DNA from: Flavimaribacter sediminis
Lineage (GTDB): Bacteria; Pseudomonadota; Alphaproteobacteria; Rhizobiales; Rhizobiaceae
Length of the DNA stretch: 64,000 nt
Reading direction: 5' to 3'
Assembly (NCBI RefSeq): GCF_019492055.1
Contig: NZ_JAICBX010000005.1
Coordinates: 248,001-312,000 of the forward strand
The notes under the pieces were generated by a model that was given only the letters and a program-made list of their open reading frames with translations, did no database searches and was not told the DNA's origin. The position numbers and the translations under genes are program-made. This document shows, in pieces, positions 24,980-33,928 of the stretch. Positions within the stretch are counted from its first letter, which is position 1, and each line of letters begins with the position of its first letter.

Positions 24980-27649
24980 CTAAGCGTCCTCTCCCTTCAG
25001 CGCCGCCTGGGCGGCGGCGAGGCGGGCGATAGGCACGCGGAAGGGCGAGCAGGAAACGTAGTCGAGCGCCAGTTCCTCGCAGAAGTGGATCGAGGTCGGA
25101 TCGCCGCCATGCTCGCCGCAAATGCCGAGCTTTATGTCAGGGCGCCCGGCCCTGCCCTTTTCCGCCGCCATCCGGATCAACTGGCCGACGCCGGCGATGT
25201 CCAGCGAGATAAACGGGTCGCGTTCGATGATGCCTTTTTTCTGATAGGTCGACAGAAAGGACGATGCGTCGTCGCGTGAAATACCAAAAGTCGTCTGGGT
25301 CAGGTCATTGGTGCCGAAGGAAAAGAACTCGGCCGCCTCGGCTATCACGTCCGCGCGAATTGCAGCGCGCGGCAGCTCGATCATGGTGCCAATCAGATAG
25401 TCTATCTTCTGACCCGCTTCTTCCATGATGTCGTTGGCCACCTTCTCGATATGCTTTTTGACGTATTCGAGCTCTGTCATCATGCCGACAAGCGGGATCA
25501 TGATTTCGGGCACCACATGTTCGCCCGTTTTCGCGCCGGCTTCGACGGCCGCCTCGAAGATCGCGCGCGCCTGCATTTCGGCGATTTCCGGATAGGACAC
25601 CGCCAGACGGCAACCGCGATGGCCGAGCATCGGGTTGAATTCGTGCAGCGCCTCCAGCCGCTGGCGCAAAAGCTCCTCCTCGACCTTCATGGCCTCAGCG
25701 ACCTCCGCGATTTCCTCGTCGGTCTTCGGCAAGAACTCGTGAAGCGGCGGATCGAGCAGCCGGATCGTGACAGGAAGCCCCTTCATGATCTCGAAAAGCT
25801 CCACGAAGTCCGCCCGCTGCATGGGCAGCAACTGCGCGAGCGCGGTCCTGCGCCCCTCCTCGTCTCCGGCCAGGATCATTTCACGCATCGCCACGATACG
25901 ATCATCCTCAAAGAACATGTGTTCGGTGCGGCAAAGGCCGATACCCTCCGCGCCGAACTTGCGCGCCACATTGGCGTCGGCCGGCGTTTCGGCGTTGGTG
26001 CGGACTTTCATGCGCCGCGAGCCGTCCGCCCATTCCATGAGACGTCCGAAATCTCCCGACAGCTCCGGATGAAGCATCGGCACAGAGCCTCTGAGCACCT
26101 GTCCAGAGGATCCGTCGACGGTGATGATTTCGCCTTCCTTCAACGGGCCGGATTCAGTCAGCAGGAGCTTGCGACGAATATCGACGCGGATGTTGCCGGC
26201 GCCGGAAACACAAGGCTTTCCCATTCCGCGCGCGACAACGGCCGCGTGACTGGTCATGCCGCCGCGCGACGTGACGATTCCCTGCGCAGCGTGCATGCCG
26301 TGAATGTCTTCCGGGCTGGTTTCGACGCGCACGAGGATAACCTTTTTGCCTGCTTCCGACTTTTCGACCGCTTCATCGGGCGTGAAGACGATTTCGCCGG
26401 TGGCGGCGCCTGGCGACGCCGGCAGACCGCTGCCGATGACATCGCGCGAGACCGACGGGTCGATGGTCGGGTGCAGAAGCTGGTCGAGCGACGCCGGATC
26501 GATGCGGCCGATCGCCTCCTGTTTCGTGATCATGCCCGCTTCAGCCAGATCGACGGCGATCCTCAATCCGGCGCGGGCCGTGCGCTTGCCCGCACGCGTC
26601 TGCAGCATCCAGAGCTTGCCGTTCTCGATTGTGAATTCGAGATCCTGCATATCCTTGTAGTGGTTTTCGAGCCTGTTGCAGATGCCGAGAAACTCGGAGA
26701 ACGCGTCCGGCATCAGTTTTTCCAGGGACGGCTTGTCGGAACCTGCCTCGATGCGCGCGGCTTCAGTGATATTCTGCGGCGTGCGGATGCCGGCTACGAC
26801 GTCCTCTCCCTGGGCGTTGACCAGGAATTCGCCATAGAGGGTGTTCTCGCCGGTCGACGGATTGCGCGTGAAGGCCACGCCCGTGGCCGAACCATCGCCC
26901 AGATTGCCGAAAACCATCGCCTGCACATTGACCGCCGTGCCCCAACCGGACGGGATGTCGTGCAATTGCCTGTAGGTAACGGCGCGGGCGTTCGTCCAGC
27001 TTGAAAACACCGCGCCGATGGCGCCCCAGAGCTGTTGCTGGGGATCCTGCGGAAACGCTTGCCCAAGCTCTTCCTCGATAACCGACTTGTAGCGCGCGAT
27101 CACCTGTTTCCACTCGTCGGCGGTCAGCTCGGTGTCGAGTTCGTGTCCGAAACGGGCCTTCTCGTCTTCCAGGATTTCCTCGAAGACTTCGTGGTCCAGC
27201 CCCATGACGACGTCGGAATACATCTGGATGAAGCGGCGGTAACTGTCATAGGCGAAGCGTTCGTCGCCAACGCCTTCGGCCAGCGCAAGCACCGACTCGT
27301 CGTTCAGTCCGAGATTGAGGACAGTGTCCATCATACCCGGCATAGAGGCGCGCGCGCCCGAACGCACGGAAAGCAGGAGAGGCCTCTTGGCGTCGGCGAA
27401 ATCGCGCCCCGCCACTTTGCCGATATGCGCCAGCGCCGTGTTGACCTGTTCTGCGAGTTCGTCCGGATAGGCGCGCGCATTTCCGAGATACCAGTTGCAC
27501 GCCTCGGTGGTAATGGTGAGGCCTGGAGGCACGGGCAGCCCCAAATTGCACATCTCGGCAAGATTGGCGCCTTTGCCGCCGAGAAGATCGCGCATGTCGG
27601 CCGTGCCTTCGGCCGTCCCATCCCCAAAAGTGTAGACCCATTTCGTCAT
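24980..27649 (-). CDS. ppdK: Pyruvate, phosphate dikinase
   Basis: 889 residues, the normal bacterial size. It interconverts ATP, phosphate and pyruvate with AMP, pyrophosphate and phosphoenolpyruvate. The ATP-grasp domain comes first (LLGGKGANLAEMC, then SVRSGARASMPGMMDT), the swivelling domain carries the phosphorylated His in GGMTSHAAVVARGMGKPCV, and the C-terminal PEP barrel includes GLCRTEHMF and the catalytic Cys in LGICGEHGGDP. It lies downstream of smc on the same strand with 127 bases between, where a CCGACA/TGTCGG inverted repeat sits close to the start codon. Confidence 0.97.
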   Translation of the reverse strand: MTKWVYTFGDGTAEGTADMRDLLGGKGANLAEMCNLGLPVPPGLTITTEACNWYLGNARAYPDELAEQVNTALAHIGKVAGRDFADAKRPLLLSVRSGARASMPGMMDTVLNLGLNDESVLALAEGVGDERFAYDSYRRFIQMYSDVVMGLDHEVFEEILEDEKARFGHELDTELTADEWKQVIARYKSVIEEELGQAFPQDPQQQLWGAIGAVFSSWTNARAVTYRQLHDIPSGWGTAVNVQAMVFGNLGDGSATGVAFTRNPSTGENTLYGEFLVNAQGEDVVAGIRTPQNITEAARIEAGSDKPSLEKLMPDAFSEFLGICNRLENHYKDMQDLEFTIENGKLWMLQTRAGKRTARAGLRIAVDLAEAGMITKQEAIGRIDPASLDQLLHPTIDPSVSRDVIGSGLPASPGAATGEIVFTPDEAVEKSEAGKKVILVRVETSPEDIHGMHAAQGIVTSRGGMTSHAAVVARGMGKPCVSGAGNIRVDIRRKLLLTESGPLKEGEIITVDGSSGQVLRGSVPMLHPELSGDFGRLMEWADGSRRMKVRTNAETPADANVARKFGAEGIGLCRTEHMFFEDDRIVAMREMILAGDEEGRRTALAQLLPMQRADFVELFEIMKGLPVTIRLLDPPLHEFLPKTDEEIAEVAEAMKVEEELLRQRLEALHEFNPMLGHRGCRLAVSYPEIAEMQARAIFEAAVEAGAKTGEHVVPEIMIPLVGMMTELEYVKKHIEKVANDIMEEAGQKIDYLIGTMIELPRAAIRADVIAEAAEFFSFGTNDLTQTTFGISRDDASSFLSTYQKKGIIERDPFISLDIAGVGQLIRMAAEKGRAGRPDIKLGICGEHGGDPTSIHFCEELALDYVSCSPFRVPIARLAAAQAALKGEDA

Positions 27650-27667
27650 GCGGCTTCTCCAGTTACT

Positions 27668-27682
27668 CCGACATTATGTCGG
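27668..27682. promoter_or_regulatory. Inverted repeat CCGACA-TTA-TGTCGG upstream of ppdK
   Basis: A perfect 6-bp inverted repeat 18 bases before the ppdK ATG. An AT-rich, promoter-like stretch (around 27735-27760) lies further upstream. It could be an operator or a leader hairpin. There is no independent support. Confidence 0.35.
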
Positions 27683-27776
27683 TGCGCCAATGACCTACAT
27701 GACAAACAGGGTCGAATACCAGAGCGCGAAGCCGGACAATTTATATTTTATCGATTGAATTTGTGCATTGCGGCAA

Positions 27777-30700
27777 TCAACTTGCGTCACGCATCTGTTC
27801 GGCGGTCTCCAGATCCACGGAAACCAGTTGCGATACGCCCTGTTCAGCCATTGTCACGCCAAAGAGCCGGTTCATGCGCGCCATGGTGATCGGATTGTGA
27901 GTAATGATGACGAAACGGGTTTCGGTGGTCGCCGCCATTTCGTCCATCAGATTGCAAAAACGCTCGACATTGTGATCGTCAAGGGGCGCATCCACCTCGT
28001 CGAGAACGCAGATCGGGGCCGGGTTTGTCAAAAAGACCGCGAAGATCAGCGCCATCGCTGTCAGCGCCTGTTCGCCGCCCGAAAGCAGCGTCATGGTCTG
28101 CGGCTTTTTTCCCGGCGGGCGAGCAAGGATTTCCAGTCCCGCTTCGAGAGGGTCTTCCGACTCGACGAGCTGCAGCTCCGCCGTGCCGCCGCCGAAGAGA
28201 TGGGTAAACAGCCGCTTGAATTGCTCGTTGACCACATCGAAGGCTGCGAGAAGACGCTCCCGGCCTTCGCGGTTCAGGTTCTGTATCGCCTGACGCAACT
28301 TGCCGATCGCCTCGACTACATCGTCACGCTCGACAAGGATGGTCTGCAGCCTCTCCGACAGTTCCTGCTGTTCCTCTTCCGCTCTCAGATTGACCGCGCC
28401 CAGCCTCTCGCGCTCGATCTTCAGCCGCTCCAGCCGGCGATCGACCTGTTCGGGGTCCGGAAGATCCTCGTTAGCGGCCAGTCCCGTGTGGCGAATGGCT
28501 TCGTGCGGCGGACATTTCAGGGCTTCGTTGATACGGGTTTCGGAAGCCGAACGCTTTTCCTTCGCCGCGTTCAGCCGTTCTTCGGCGCGTCCGCGCTGCT
28601 CGCGGCCCTGTGACAGAAGCTCCAGCGCGCGCGAGGCTTCCTGATCGGCCTCGCGTTGATCATTCTCCGCGGCCGCCAGTATATCGGCGGCCTTCTTCCT
28701 CGACTCTTCGGCGTTGGTGAGTTCGTTCATCAGCCGACGACGCTGCTGCTCGAGTTCGTCAGGCGCATCGGAAAGCTTTTCGGCCTCTTCGGCCGTTTCC
28801 TTCAGCCGCTCTTTCAGCGTCGTGATGTGCTGCTCGGCGTTGGAGACGCGCCTGGTCCAGTTCTCGCGCTCTCCGGCGATCGCCCTGAGCCTGCGATCCC
28901 GGGCTTCTTTCTCGCGCTTCAGCCCTTCATACACAGCGCGGGCTTCCGCCATCGCGGAGCGATCGGCAGCGACATTCGCCCTCAACGATTCCAGACGGCT
29001 TTCGAGCGCGCCGAGATCGGGGGCGGACGCCAGCGCAAGCTCCGCTTCCTTGTAAGCGCCCTGCGCTTCCTCGAGCTGTGTGTCGATCTGCTTGCGGAGT
29101 TCGCTGAGGACAGTGCGGCGATTGGCGATTTCGCCTGTCGCCTTTTCCGCCGCCGAATGCGCCTCGCGCGCCAAGTTCAACTCGCGCTGTGCGCTGCGCA
29201 ATTCCTCGCGCGTCTGACGCTGCTTCTCGCCGCCCGCCTTGAGCGCCTCTTCAGCCTGCTTCAACCCGTCCTCGGCCGCGCGCAGGGTTTTCGTCGCCTC
29301 GACGGCCTCGGCGTCGAGTTCGGCCAGCCGGTTCTTCTGTGCAAGCCTCTGAGCCGCTGCTGTAGGCGCATTTGCGGTGGCGACGAAACCATCCCAGCGC
29401 CAGAGCGATCCATCGACGCCCACAAGCGCCTGCCCTGTCTGCAACTGGCTCTGAAGCCGCGCGCCTTCTTCCGCAGTCTCGACGATTCCGATCTGCGCGA
29501 GCCGTCGCGCCAGCTCCTTCGGACCGCTCACGCGAGAGGCAAGCGACGGCGCGCCCGCAGGCAGAGAGGGATCGTTTCCGGCATCCGACACAAGCCCCCA
29601 ATAGGCGGGGGCGGAGTTGTCCAGCGGCTGTTCGAGATCGTCGCCAAGGGCCGCGCCAAGAGCCGCCTCATAGCCTTTCTCGACCTTCATCTTGTCAACG
29701 ACAGGCGGGAACAGATCATCATTGCCGCCGGCGTTCAGAATTTTCGAGATTGTGCGGGATTCGGTTTCAATCCGGTTCAGTTCCGAACGCGCTTCCTGCA
29801 CCGGCTTGCGCAACTCCACTTCTGCGCGGCGCCCGGCCTCGATCGTCTCTTCAAGCTCGCCAAGCACCGCCTCAAGCGCGGCCACCTTTTCCTCGAATTC
29901 CTTCACGGCGTTCAGTTTGAGCGCTGGATCGGGCAGTCCAGCGATCTTTTCGCCGATCTCGTCAAGCTCACGCCTGGTTTCGGCCAGCTGTCTTTCAAAC
30001 CGGTCACGACGTTCGCTCGCCTCCGCGAGCGCGCGTTCCGACTGGGTTCGCTGGGCGGCCGCCTCCGCCCGTTCGGAGGTCACCTGTCCAAGCGCCGCCT
30101 CACTGTTCGCCAGTGTCGCCTCGGTCTCCCTGAAACGCGCTTCCTTTTCCGTTTCGACTTCGCCGCCAGACTGATCGGCTTCCCGCAGCTCGTTTTCCTC
30201 GGAGGCCAGCTTTTGGAGGATGTCGGCGTTGTCGGCGACGAGCTGCTCCTCGCGCTCTATATCGGCGGAAAGCTGCGCCATGCGTCGTTCGATCTCGGAC
30301 CGTCGGCCGGCCAACCGCTCGGCTTCTTCCTCGATCTGCGCGCGGGCGATCTGCAGCCGCTGCAAGGCGGCGGCGGCTTTTGCCTCATCTTCACGCAATT
30401 TTGGCAGCTTGTGGGCGTTGACCGCCTGATCCTTGGCGGCTTCCATCTGTTGTTGCGAACGTTCAGCAACAAGGCTGGTCGCCTGTGAGAGAGCGGATTC
30501 GGCTTCCGCCTCGGCGGCCTTCGCCTCCAGCCAGCGAATATGCAGGAGCGTCGCCTCGGCCTTGCGGACATCGGCGGAAAGGATCTTGAAACGGTTTGCC
30601 TGACGCGCCTGGCGCTTGAGACTTTCGATCTGGGTTTCGAGCTCGGAGGTCACGTCCTCGAGACGCTCCAGATTGGTCTCGGCCGCCCTCAGACGCAGTT

Positions 30701-31241
30701 CCGCCTCGTGCCGGCGTGAATGCAGGCCGGAAATGCCGGCCGCCTCTTCGAGCAACTGCCGCCGAGCCTGGGGTTTCGCCTGGATGAGCTCGCCGATCCG
30801 GCCCTGCCCGACCATGGAAGGGGAACGGGCGCCCGTTGAGGCGTCGGCAAACAGCAACTGCACGTCCTTGGCGCGGGCCTCCTTGCCGTTGATACGGTAT
30901 ACGGACCCGGATTCACGCTCGATGCGGCGCGTCACCTGGATCTCGTCCTCATCGTTGAAGGCGGCGGGCGCTGTGCGGTCAGCATTGTTGAGAAACAGCC
31001 CGACCTCGGCTGTGTTCCGCGAAGGGCGGTTGCCTGAGCCGGAGAAGATGACGTCGTCCATGCCGGACGCGCGCATGTTCTTGTAGGAGTTTTCGCCCAT
31101 GACCCATCGCATCGCCTCGACGAGGTTGGACTTGCCACAGCCATTGGGACCGACAACGCCCGTCAGCCCCTTCTCAATGTGGAATTCCGTGGGATCGACG
31201 AAGGATTTGAAACCCAGCAGGCGAAGCCGGTCAAATTTCAC
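27777..31241 (-). CDS. smc: Chromosome segregation protein SMC
   Basis: 1154 residues: an N-terminal ATPase lobe with Walker A VVGPNGCGKSN, a first long coiled coil, a hinge near residues 510-650 (GYEAALGAALGDDLEQPLDN), the return coiled coil, and a C-terminal lobe with signature LLSGGEQALTAMALIFA and Walker B ICVLDEVDAPLD. It loads with ScpA/ScpB to condense and segregate the chromosome. The start is GTG at 31239-31241, giving MKFDRLRLLGFKSFV as in rhizobial homologues. GGGAGG lies seven bases upstream, and this site and the start codon are both inside a perfect inverted repeat. It follows a DsbA-family gene, a common order in this group. Confidence 0.96.
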   Translation of the reverse strand: MKFDRLRLLGFKSFVDPTEFHIEKGLTGVVGPNGCGKSNLVEAMRWVMGENSYKNMRASGMDDVIFSGSGNRPSRNTAEVGLFLNNADRTAPAAFNDEDEIQVTRRIERESGSVYRINGKEARAKDVQLLFADASTGARSPSMVGQGRIGELIQAKPQARRQLLEEAAGISGLHSRRHEAELRLRAAETNLERLEDVTSELETQIESLKRQARQANRFKILSADVRKAEATLLHIRWLEAKAAEAEAESALSQATSLVAERSQQQMEAAKDQAVNAHKLPKLREDEAKAAAALQRLQIARAQIEEEAERLAGRRSEIERRMAQLSADIEREEQLVADNADILQKLASEENELREADQSGGEVETEKEARFRETEATLANSEAALGQVTSERAEAAAQRTQSERALAEASERRDRFERQLAETRRELDEIGEKIAGLPDPALKLNAVKEFEEKVAALEAVLGELEETIEAGRRAEVELRKPVQEARSELNRIETESRTISKILNAGGNDDLFPPVVDKMKVEKGYEAALGAALGDDLEQPLDNSAPAYWGLVSDAGNDPSLPAGAPSLASRVSGPKELARRLAQIGIVETAEEGARLQSQLQTGQALVGVDGSLWRWDGFVATANAPTAAAQRLAQKNRLAELDAEAVEATKTLRAAEDGLKQAEEALKAGGEKQRQTREELRSAQRELNLAREAHSAAEKATGEIANRRTVLSELRKQIDTQLEEAQGAYKEAELALASAPDLGALESRLESLRANVAADRSAMAEARAVYEGLKREKEARDRRLRAIAGERENWTRRVSNAEQHITTLKERLKETAEEAEKLSDAPDELEQQRRRLMNELTNAEESRKKAADILAAAENDQREADQEASRALELLSQGREQRGRAEERLNAAKEKRSASETRINEALKCPPHEAIRHTGLAANEDLPDPEQVDRRLERLKIERERLGAVNLRAEEEQQELSERLQTILVERDDVVEAIGKLRQAIQNLNREGRERLLAAFDVVNEQFKRLFTHLFGGGTAELQLVESEDPLEAGLEILARPPGKKPQTMTLLSGGEQALTAMALIFAVFLTNPAPICVLDEVDAPLDDHNVERFCNLMDEMAATTETRFVIITHNPITMARMNRLFGVTMAEQGVSQLVSVDLETAEQMRDAS

Positions 31242-31260
31242 GGGAGATCCTCCCGTGAAA
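31236..31260 (-). promoter_or_regulatory. Hairpin enclosing the smc ribosome site and GTG start
   Basis: On the coding strand TTTCACGGGAG, loop GAT and CTCCCGTGAAA form a perfect 11-bp stem. The left arm and loop contain the GGGAGG Shine-Dalgarno, and the right arm contains the GTG start and second codon, so folding would hide the whole initiation site. Confidence 0.7.
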
Positions 31261-31272
31261 CGACGTCAGGAA

Positions 31273-31288
31273 GTATTTGCAGAAATAC
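31273..31288 (-). promoter_or_regulatory. Second small hairpin in the dsbA-smc gap
   Basis: GTATTT, a 4-base loop and AAATAC form a perfect 6-bp stem, 12 bases from the larger smc hairpin. It could be an RNA processing or folding element of the shared transcript. Confidence 0.35.
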
Positions 31289-31315
31289 GCGACGCAATCT
31301 GCAGAATGGGAGGTG

Positions 31316-32149
31316 TCAAAGCATACTGTCGATAAGGGCCGACATCTGGTCAACTGACATGTTCCCCGAATACCGGTTTCCATTGATCAGGAAAGTCGGT
31401 GTGGATGTGACGCCAAATTCCTGAACAGCCTTGTTTTTTACTGTATTCACATCGTCTACAAGCTGCTGGTTCGTCAAGCAGGCCTCAAAGGTCTCCTGTG
31501 TAAAACCCGCAAGTTTGGCGATATTCAGCAGCGCGGTGCGCGCATCCTGGGCGCGCGCCCAGTTCTGCTGCTGCTGCATCAGAACCTCGACCATCGGGAA
31601 AAACTTGTCGTCGGGCGCGCACCGCGCCAGCATGATCGCCGCGGTCGCGCGCGGATCAAACGGGAATTCCCGCACGATGAACTGGATCTTGCCGCTGTCC
31701 GCATATTTTTCGATGATCGGCTTGAACGTGTTGTTGTGGAAGGCCGCGCAATGCGGACACGTCATCGACATGTATTCAACGATCTTGACCGGGGCGTCCG
31801 CGTCGCCGAGATACATTTCTTCCATCGGACCCGGCTCAAGGACAGCGTCCATATCGACGCTACCGTCCGATGACGGCAGATCGACCGAGCTACTGGTGCT
31901 TGCCTGGGCGACCTGAACGGTTTCTTCGGCGGAGGAGGCAGCTGATGTCTGCTTCGTCTCACCGTCGGAGATGGCGCCTGTGGTGATCGAATTGTCGGCG
32001 CTCATCTGCGATGTCGACGTAGCGGGCGCCATCGTCTCGGCGGTCTTGTTTCCGCCGCTGTCAGAGCATGCCGCAAGCGCGATCGCCAGAGCCGTTGCTC
32101 CAGCCAGTTTGGTCATGTTCCGGACAACGGTGTTCGCATTTGACGACAT
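31316..32149 (-). CDS. DsbA-family thiol:disulfide protein, probable lipoprotein
   Basis: 277 residues from the ATG at 32149, nine bases after AGGGA. The N-terminus ends in a lipobox (ALAIALAAC) followed by a Ser/Thr/Ala-rich linker of about 80 residues and then a thioredoxin-like DsbA domain with the active-site motif CPHC (MTCPHCAAFHNNTF) and the cis-Pro loop in GVTSTPTFLING. It should act in the periplasm, anchored to a membrane, on protein disulfides. The long linker before the domain is distinctive. It lies upstream of smc on the same strand. Confidence 0.88.
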   Translation of the reverse strand: MSSNANTVVRNMTKLAGATALAIALAACSDSGGNKTAETMAPATSTSQMSADNSITTGAISDGETKQTSAASSAEETVQVAQASTSSSVDLPSSDGSVDMDAVLEPGPMEEMYLGDADAPVKIVEYMSMTCPHCAAFHNNTFKPIIEKYADSGKIQFIVREFPFDPRATAAIMLARCAPDDKFFPMVEVLMQQQQNWARAQDARTALLNIAKLAGFTQETFEACLTNQQLVDDVNTVKNKAVQEFGVTSTPTFLINGNRYSGNMSVDQMSALIDSML

Positions 32150-32241
32150 TTGTAATTTCCCTGATTTCCAGCCACTCGGAAGGGACACATATAGCCATAA
32201 ATGCGGCAGAACAACCGTTTTGGGATCGATTCACAGACGTG

Positions 32242-32772
32242 TTATCGCCGCGGCGCGTCCGGCTGCGTCATTACCGCCTTGCCGAGCCTGTCCAGAGCCT
32301 GCCGCAGCCTGTCATCCTCGATCTGTTCGAGCATCCGATCGAGCCTGCCCTGCTGTTCGGGAGCCATTGGCCTGACTCGGGCCGCTCGGCGTGGCTGGGC
32401 CGACACGGGCTTCTGGACGATTTTTACCCTGTCGACTGCCGGAAATCCGAAAACCGCGTTGAGCCGCTGGATAAGCTGATCGGTTTCGTGCGCAAGAAAG
32501 AGAGCCCTGGCGCCTTCACAGGCGATCGTCAGCACGCCGGGGACGAATTGCTCGTCCGGCCCGCTCCTGCGCGGCCATTTGATGGCTTCCGGCCGGGTGC
32601 AATCGACATAGTCGGGTCCGACCACCTCGTCCCACATGCCGAGCAACATGGTGTTGATGCCGGCGCGTTTCGCCAGAACGGGATCAATCAGCGCATTGGC
32701 GATTTCGCTGATCTGCTTCGTGCCGGCGTTCTTGACCATTCGTGCGCAACCGAGTTTTCCACCACACGGCAT
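32242..32772 (-). CDS. DUF721 (DciA-family) protein
   Basis: About 176 residues. The core SEIANALIDPVLAKRAG... LLGMWDEVVGPDYVDCTRPEAIKW is the DUF721 domain as found in alphaproteobacteria, and the C-terminal part is a Gln/Arg-rich helix (QGRLDRMLEQIEDDRLRQAL). DciA proteins in this family help load replicative helicase, but the alphaproteobacterial members are little studied. The start is uncertain: the ATG at 32772 has AAGG nine bases upstream, the ATG at 32739 is nearer the family consensus, and the much longer open frame overlaps mutY and is discarded. It is divergent from mutY across 45 bases. Confidence 0.78.
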   Translation of the reverse strand: MPCGGKLGCARMVKNAGTKQISEIANALIDPVLAKRAGINTMLLGMWDEVVGPDYVDCTRPEAIKWPRRSGPDEQFVPGVLTIACEGARALFLAHETDQLIQRLNAVFGFPAVDRVKIVQKPVSAQPRRAARVRPMAPEQQGRLDRMLEQIEDDRLRQALDRLGKAVMTQPDAPRR

Positions 32773-32817
32773 TGAAAATGCCTTGACGCACTCTACAAGT
32801 CGAATGGACCCACTGCA

Positions 32818-33894
32818 ATGCCGGCGGCTTCCATGAACCACTCTACCACGGCGCACGCCGAAACTCTCCTCAACTGGTATGACAAGCATCACCGCAGCCT
32901 TCCGTGGCGGGTTTCGCCGCAGGACAGGAACCGCGGAGAACGGCCCGATCCCTATCGAATATGGCTGTCGGAGATCATGTTGCAACAAACGACCGTGCAG
33001 GCGGTCAAACCCTATTTTGCGGATTTTCTGAAGCGCTGGCCGACGATCTCCGAGCTTGCCGCGGCCAGTGAAGAGGATGTTTTGAAGGCATGGGCCGGCC
33101 TCGGTTATTATAGTCGCGCGAGAAACCTGAAGAAATGCGCCGACACCATCATGCGCGACCATGGCGGCCGGTTTCCGCAGACGACCGAGGCGCTCAAGAA
33201 TCTGCCAGGCATCGGCGACTATACGGCGGCGGCGATCGCGGCCATTGCTTTCGACAGCCATGCGGCCGTTGTCGACGGCAATATCGAGCGGGTGATTTCA
33301 CGCCTCAACGCCATCGACACGCCCCTGCCGGCCGCGAAAACCGAAATCAAGGCGATCGTTCACGATATGACGCCGGAGGAGCGGCCGGGCGATTTCGCCC
33401 AAGCCCTCATGGACCTCGGCGCCAGGCTGTGCACGCCGAAACGACCGGCCTGTGCGCTCTGCCCTTTCAATTCCGACTGCGAGGCGCTCGCCTCTTCCGA
33501 CCCGGAGCTTTATCCCGTCAAACCCGCGAAAAAGGCAAAACCTGTGCGTCGCGGCGCGGCCTTCGTCGCTGTTGACAGCGCTGGCGCCATTTTGTTGCGA
33601 AGGCGGCCGGACAGCGGTCTGCTTGCGGGCATGAGCGAGGTTCCGACTACGGACTGGACCGCAAGGAGAGACGGCGCCACCGGCCCGCAAGCCGCGCCGT
33701 TTTCCGCCGACTGGCAGGCGAAAGGCAGTATCAAGCATGTTTTCACACATTTCGAATTGCGACTTGACGTCTATCGCGCGGACGTCAAGGCGAACCCTCC
33801 GCTTGAAAGCGCTTGGTGGTCTCCGCCCGGAGAAATCGACGGCGAAGCGTTGCCAACGGTCATGAAAAAGGCGATAGCGGCTGCTATCTCCTGA
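32818..33894 (+). CDS. mutY: A/G-specific adenine DNA glycosylase
   Basis: 358 residues. It removes adenine mispaired with 8-oxoguanine. The N-domain contains the helix-hairpin-helix region with LPGIGDYTAAAI and the catalytic Asp in VVDGNIERVISR, followed by the 4Fe-4S cluster Cys residues in CTPKRPACALCPFNSDC. The C-terminal Nudix-like domain (GAILLRRRPDSGLLAGMSEVP) recognises the 8-oxoguanine strand. EIMLQQTTVQAV is a further family motif. ATG at 32818 and at 32833 are both possible starts. Confidence 0.95.
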   Translation: MPAASMNHSTTAHAETLLNWYDKHHRSLPWRVSPQDRNRGERPDPYRIWLSEIMLQQTTVQAVKPYFADFLKRWPTISELAAASEEDVLKAWAGLGYYSRARNLKKCADTIMRDHGGRFPQTTEALKNLPGIGDYTAAAIAAIAFDSHAAVVDGNIERVISRLNAIDTPLPAAKTEIKAIVHDMTPEERPGDFAQALMDLGARLCTPKRPACALCPFNSDCEALASSDPELYPVKPAKKAKPVRRGAAFVAVDSAGAILLRRRPDSGLLAGMSEVPTTDWTARRDGATGPQAAPFSADWQAKGSIKHVFTHFELRLDVYRADVKANPPLESAWWSPPGEIDGEALPTVMKKAIAAAIS

Positions 33895-33928
33895 AATCTC
33901 GTGAAGCCTACGGAAGGATTATCGTCTT

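Noticed and set aside
25451-27004. Long plus-strand open frame inside ppdK
   Set aside because: Antisense to conserved ppdK motifs; composition (Arg, His, Gln) is typical of shadow translation.
28656-30488. 610-codon plus-strand frame opposite smc
   Set aside because: Antisense of the smc coiled-coil region; Leu/Arg/Phe-rich pattern arises from Glu/Ala/Lys codons read backwards.
32773-33261. N-terminal extension of the DUF721 protein over mutY
   Set aside because: The extra 160 residues are antisense to conserved mutY motifs, so the start must be near 32772 or 32739.
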